Below, in pieces: positions 61,524-64,000 of a stretch of DNA of 64,000 bases. The stretch is from Streptomyces sp. NBC_01445 (GTDB taxonomy: Bacteria > Actinomycetota > Actinomycetes > Streptomycetales > Streptomycetaceae). The DNA lies in the NCBI RefSeq assembly GCF_035918235.1, contig NZ_CP109485.1, positions 9,951,001 to 10,015,000 on the forward strand. The letters run 5' to 3'. The first letter of the stretch is position 1; every line of letters begins with the position of its first letter. The notes beneath the pieces were generated by a model, which was not told the DNA's origin, did not search any database, and saw nothing but the letters and a program-made list of their open reading frames with translations. Made by a program: the position numbers and the translations under genes.

Positions 61524-62204
61524 TCAGAACAGGTCCAGCAATTCCGCCAGGGACGCGATGGAAGGCACATCCGAGTTCGTCGAGTCCCGACAGACCGCGC
61601 GCCCCGCATATCCGAGTGCGACCGCGGCGGCGACCAGGCTCGGATCGTCGTCGACGAAGAGGCATTGTGCGGGCGCGAGATTCAGCGCGGTGCTGGCGTG
61701 GTGGTACATGTGCGGGTCCGGCTTGTCGCAACCGAGTTCGGCGGAGATCGCATACGCCTCGAAGAACTGGCCGATCCCAAGGCCTGCGTGGAGGTCGGGC
61801 AGATCGGGCCAGGCATCCGAGACCACCGCCATCCGCACGCCCCGCCGGCTCAGCTCTTCCAGAGTTCCCACTACCTCCGGGTACGTCTCCAGGACCGTGG
61901 CAGGTGGGACTTCGCGGCGCAGGTCGGCAAGGAGCTGCAAGGTCGGTTCCACGCCGAGGTCACGAAGCATCACCCGGTGGTATTCGTCGTAGTCGGGTGT
62001 CGATGACGAGGCGGCGAAGAATTGGTCGCCCCTGACAATGGCCGCGGCGAATTGTTCCGGCGTGATCGAGGGGGCGTAGGAGAGGACGGTCTGCTCGAAG
62101 TCGGCTCGTGGGTTCCACCGGCCGCCAATTGGCCGCATCAGCACGCCGCCTGAGTCGAAGAGAACAGCACGGAGATCTTCAGGGGTGGATGGTCGTGTCG
62201 TCAC
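61524..62204 (-). CDS. HAD-superfamily hydrolase (subfamily IA)
   Basis: 226 residues from GTG 62204 (VTTRPSTPEDLRAVLFD); an upstream start at 62261 is possible. Motif I AVLFDSGGVLMRP (nucleophile Asp; second Asp replaced by Gly as in many DxGGV members), motif II VVSDAWPDLPDL, motif III lysine in GCDKPDPHMYHHA, motif IV CLFVDDDPS. A helical cap lies between motifs I and II. It likely removes phosphate from a small molecule. It stands alone. Confidence 0.85.
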   Translation of the reverse strand: MTTRPSTPEDLRAVLFDSGGVLMRPIGGRWNPRADFEQTVLSYAPSITPEQFAAAIVRGDQFFAASSSTPDYDEYHRVMLRDLGVEPTLQLLADLRREVPPATVLETYPEVVGTLEELSRRGVRMAVVSDAWPDLPDLHAGLGIGQFFEAYAISAELGCDKPDPHMYHHASTALNLAPAQCLFVDDDPSLVAAAVALGYAGRAVCRDSTNSDVPSIASLAELLDLF

Positions 62205-62298
62205 CCGCCCAGTCTGGTGACCGGACGCCCCGCTGGTCGCAGAAACGGCGCCCACTGGCATATGCCGCAGGTTGAGTTGCCTGCACTCTCTTGAGACA

Positions 62299-62954
62299 TC
62301 ATGCAGGTAACCGTCTCAGCCAAGTCCGGGCACCGTAGGTCAGGGGACCGCCTTGCCCAGGCCTATCTGAGAGTTCGTGGCTGTAGCCCTCCGTCGGCAC
62401 GACTCCGGGGCTGATGATGTTGAAGCGGATGCGCCGGTCCTTCAGGTCGGTCGTCCAGCTGCGTGCCAGGGAGCGGACTGCTGCCTTCGTGGAGGCGTGG
62501 ACAGCGAAGCCGGGAAGTCCCATGTCGGGGGTGATCGAGGCGTTGAGCGTGATGGTGGCCCCGTCACGCAGGACACCCAGCGGGCTCTGCACCGTGAGGA
62601 TGACTCCCTTGATGTTGATGCCGAGTTCGCTGGCGATCTGCTCGTCGGTCAGTTCCGCCAGGGGTGGGGCGTGGCCGCCGCCCGCATTCGCGAAGAGGAC
62701 GTCCAGCAGGCCGTGTTCGGCCTTGATGGTGTCGGCGACGCGCTGCATGTCGCTCTTGCTGGTGACGTCGGCCTGGATGCCCCTGACGGATGAGCCGAGC
62801 CTCTCGGCGGCGGCGTCAAGTACGTCCTTGCGGCGGCCGGTGATCTAGACGAAGGCGCCCTCGTCGATCAGTCGCTGGGCGGCGCCGAAACCGAGACCGG
62901 TGGTGTGCCTCCGGTGACCAGGGCGATGCGTCCCTTGTGTGCCTGCGTTGTCAT
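62299..62954 (-). pseudogene. Short-chain dehydrogenase, frameshift, stop and lost 3' end
   Basis: From ATG 62954 MTTQAHKGRIALVTGGT opens a Rossmann fold, then a small deletion shifts frame and a TAG interrupts ITGRRKDVLDAAAERL. The frame then runs cleanly through DVLFANAGGGHAPPLAELTD (NAG motif) and NIISPGVVPTEGYSHEL. At the active site the YxxxK motif reads HASTK, so the catalytic tyrosine is a histidine. The C-terminal 40 residues are replaced by unrelated sequence. Confidence 0.75.
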
Positions 62955-63070
62955 GCCTTCTTCTCCGGTGGCGCTTGTTCCCTGACGAAGCGCCTGCGTG
63001 GCGCTTCGTCAGGGGAGGTGTGGTGCGTGCGTTGGCTTGCCGTGCCGGGGACTGGGCACGGGGCGCAGTG

Positions 63071-63262
63071 TTACCGGTTGATGGGTTTCTGCTGCGCTGC
63101 CGTGTAGCGCTCGCCCTGGATATGGATCCGGTCCAGGGCGGCCTCGATCCGCTTCAGGTCCTCGGCGGTCAGCTCGACGGCGTCCGCGCCGATGTTCTCC
63201 TCCAGGTGGTGCAGCTTGGTCGTGCCCGGGATCGGGGCGATCCACGGGTTCTGGGCGAGTCG
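63071..63262 (-). pseudogene. Aldo/keto reductase C-terminal stub
   Basis: GRLAQNPWIAPIPGTTKLHH, LEENIGADAVELTAEDLKRI and EAALDRIHIQGERYTAAQQ are the last 64 residues of an aldo/keto reductase. Upstream (beyond 63262) the sequence switches to the plus-strand HEAT-repeat gene, marking a recombination junction. Confidence 0.7.
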
Positions 63263-64000
63263 GCCCGCGAAGCCCTTGCCGCCTACATCACCGCCCTCCA
63301 TACCGCCCACGGCCCCGACGTCTGGACCACGCCCAAAACCCTGCTACGCCGCGCCTACCAGGAAGCCATCATGGCCTTGGCACGTCTGGGCGATCTGCGT
63401 GCCCTTCCGACCCTGCTGACGGCGCTCGACAGCGACAACGACACCTGGCGTGCTGTGCAGGTCGCCGCTCACCTACGACTGGCCACCGCCGAGCTGGTGC
63501 CGCGGCTCTCCCGGCTTCTGGCCGATGCCGACTTCTCCGGACAGTGGTCCGACATGAGCGCTGGGGCCCTGATATCCGCCCTGGCCGAACTGGGCGACTC
63601 TGCCGCTGTGTCGGTGCTCGTGCACGCCGTCATCGCCGCCGTCGAACACGAGCAGGGACACACAGCCGCCTCGGCACTCAAGGCCCTTGCCTCTGTTGGC
63701 CTCCGGGCCGCGTCTGCCCTTCACGCGATCCGTCCGCTGGCCGACGCACAGAACGTGAACGTCCGTGCCGCCGCCACGGCCACGGTATGGGAGCTCGAAC
63801 GCGATCCAGAGCAGGCCGTGCCACGGCTGGAAGCCCTGCTCGACACCGCCTGCAGCCACGATGCGGCAGACACCTTGGGCCGGATCGGTTCGCCCGCACG
63901 CGCTGTGCTGCCGCACCTTCGGGAGATGATGATTGCCGGATACGAATGGACCCGAGTGCACGCCGCAGCAGCGCTGTGGGACATCGCAGGCGAGGCCGAA
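63257..64000 (+). CDS. HEAT-repeat protein, both ends missing
   Basis: An open frame from the junction at about 63257 to the window end (some 248 codons, no start codon seen). EAIMALARLGDLRALPTLLT, ALISALAELGDSAAVSVLVH, ASALKALASVGLRAASALHA and LGRIGSPARAVLPHLREMM are successive HEAT-like repeats. The 5' end was probably lost where it meets the aldo/keto reductase stub. Unrelated in detail to the HEAT genes at 10-11 kb. Likely a scaffold protein, or a truncated relic. Confidence 0.6.

Overview
The window is very GC-rich, uses GTG and TTG as well as ATG starts, and carries gene families typical of Streptomyces: SpoIIE-type phosphatases, RsbW-like ATPases, DUF5959, FUSC proteins, Tat/lipoprotein binding proteins and many TetR regulators. 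It looks like an accessory or sub-telomeric stretch of a Streptomyces-like chromosome, because conserved housekeeping genes are almost absent and broken genes and transposon pieces are dense.

Layout. 0-3.3 kb: the end of a surface protein, small redox/membrane genes and decayed genes. 3.3-6.3 kb: a truncated TnpB element, a serine tRNA-like gene, and IS630-type ends in inverted orientation around a DHFR-family gene. 6.2-13.3 kb: a TetR regulator, an RsbW-like ATPase, a PP2C phosphatase, a MerR-HEAT/HEAT pair and UDP-glucose dehydrogenase. 13.8-29.8 kb: the one large intact functional block, a glycan-utilisation locus. 30.0-32.8 kb: an IS with 23-bp ends next to a TnpB element. 33-36.1 kb: a DHA2 exporter and a GNAT-AAA+ fusion. 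36.1-38.1 kb: transposase debris. 38.1-43 kb: a TetR regulator, an APC permease, an alcohol dehydrogenase and an aldehyde dehydrogenase. 44.3-48.1 kb: nested IS701 and IS5 elements inside a 27-bp direct repeat. 48.2-64 kb: a methyltransferase/TetR pair, an orphan CRISPR-like repeat, a frameshifted PP2C phosphatase, a FUSC protein, a second TnpB element, an ArsR/MFS pair, and many gene stubs ending in a HEAT-repeat gene that runs off the window.

How the genes work together. The glycan locus has two divergently placed transport operons. The plus-strand operon encodes a binding protein, two permeases and a GH38 alpha-mannosidase, followed by small genes. The minus-strand operon encodes a GH2 glycosidase, a binding protein and two permeases. 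A secreted GxGYxYP protein is transcribed away from the first operon. A LacI-like operator motif (core CATCGTTGTAA) lies in front of all three units, but no LacI-type regulator is in the window, so the regulator is probably elsewhere. Uptake followed by cytoplasmic cleavage of a mannose-containing glycan is the simplest reading. Elsewhere, four regulator genes sit next to clear palindromic operators (6.9, 38.8, 49.05 and 60.36 kb), and a MerR-type operator precedes the HEAT/MerR pair at 11.4 kb.

Mobile DNA has shaped the rest. Three TnpB right ends can be read; two of them supply the stop codon of the neighbouring converging gene. IS701 sits in the end of an older IS5 copy with both target duplications intact. 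Annotation is by eye, without database searches; family names rest on motifs recognised in the translations.
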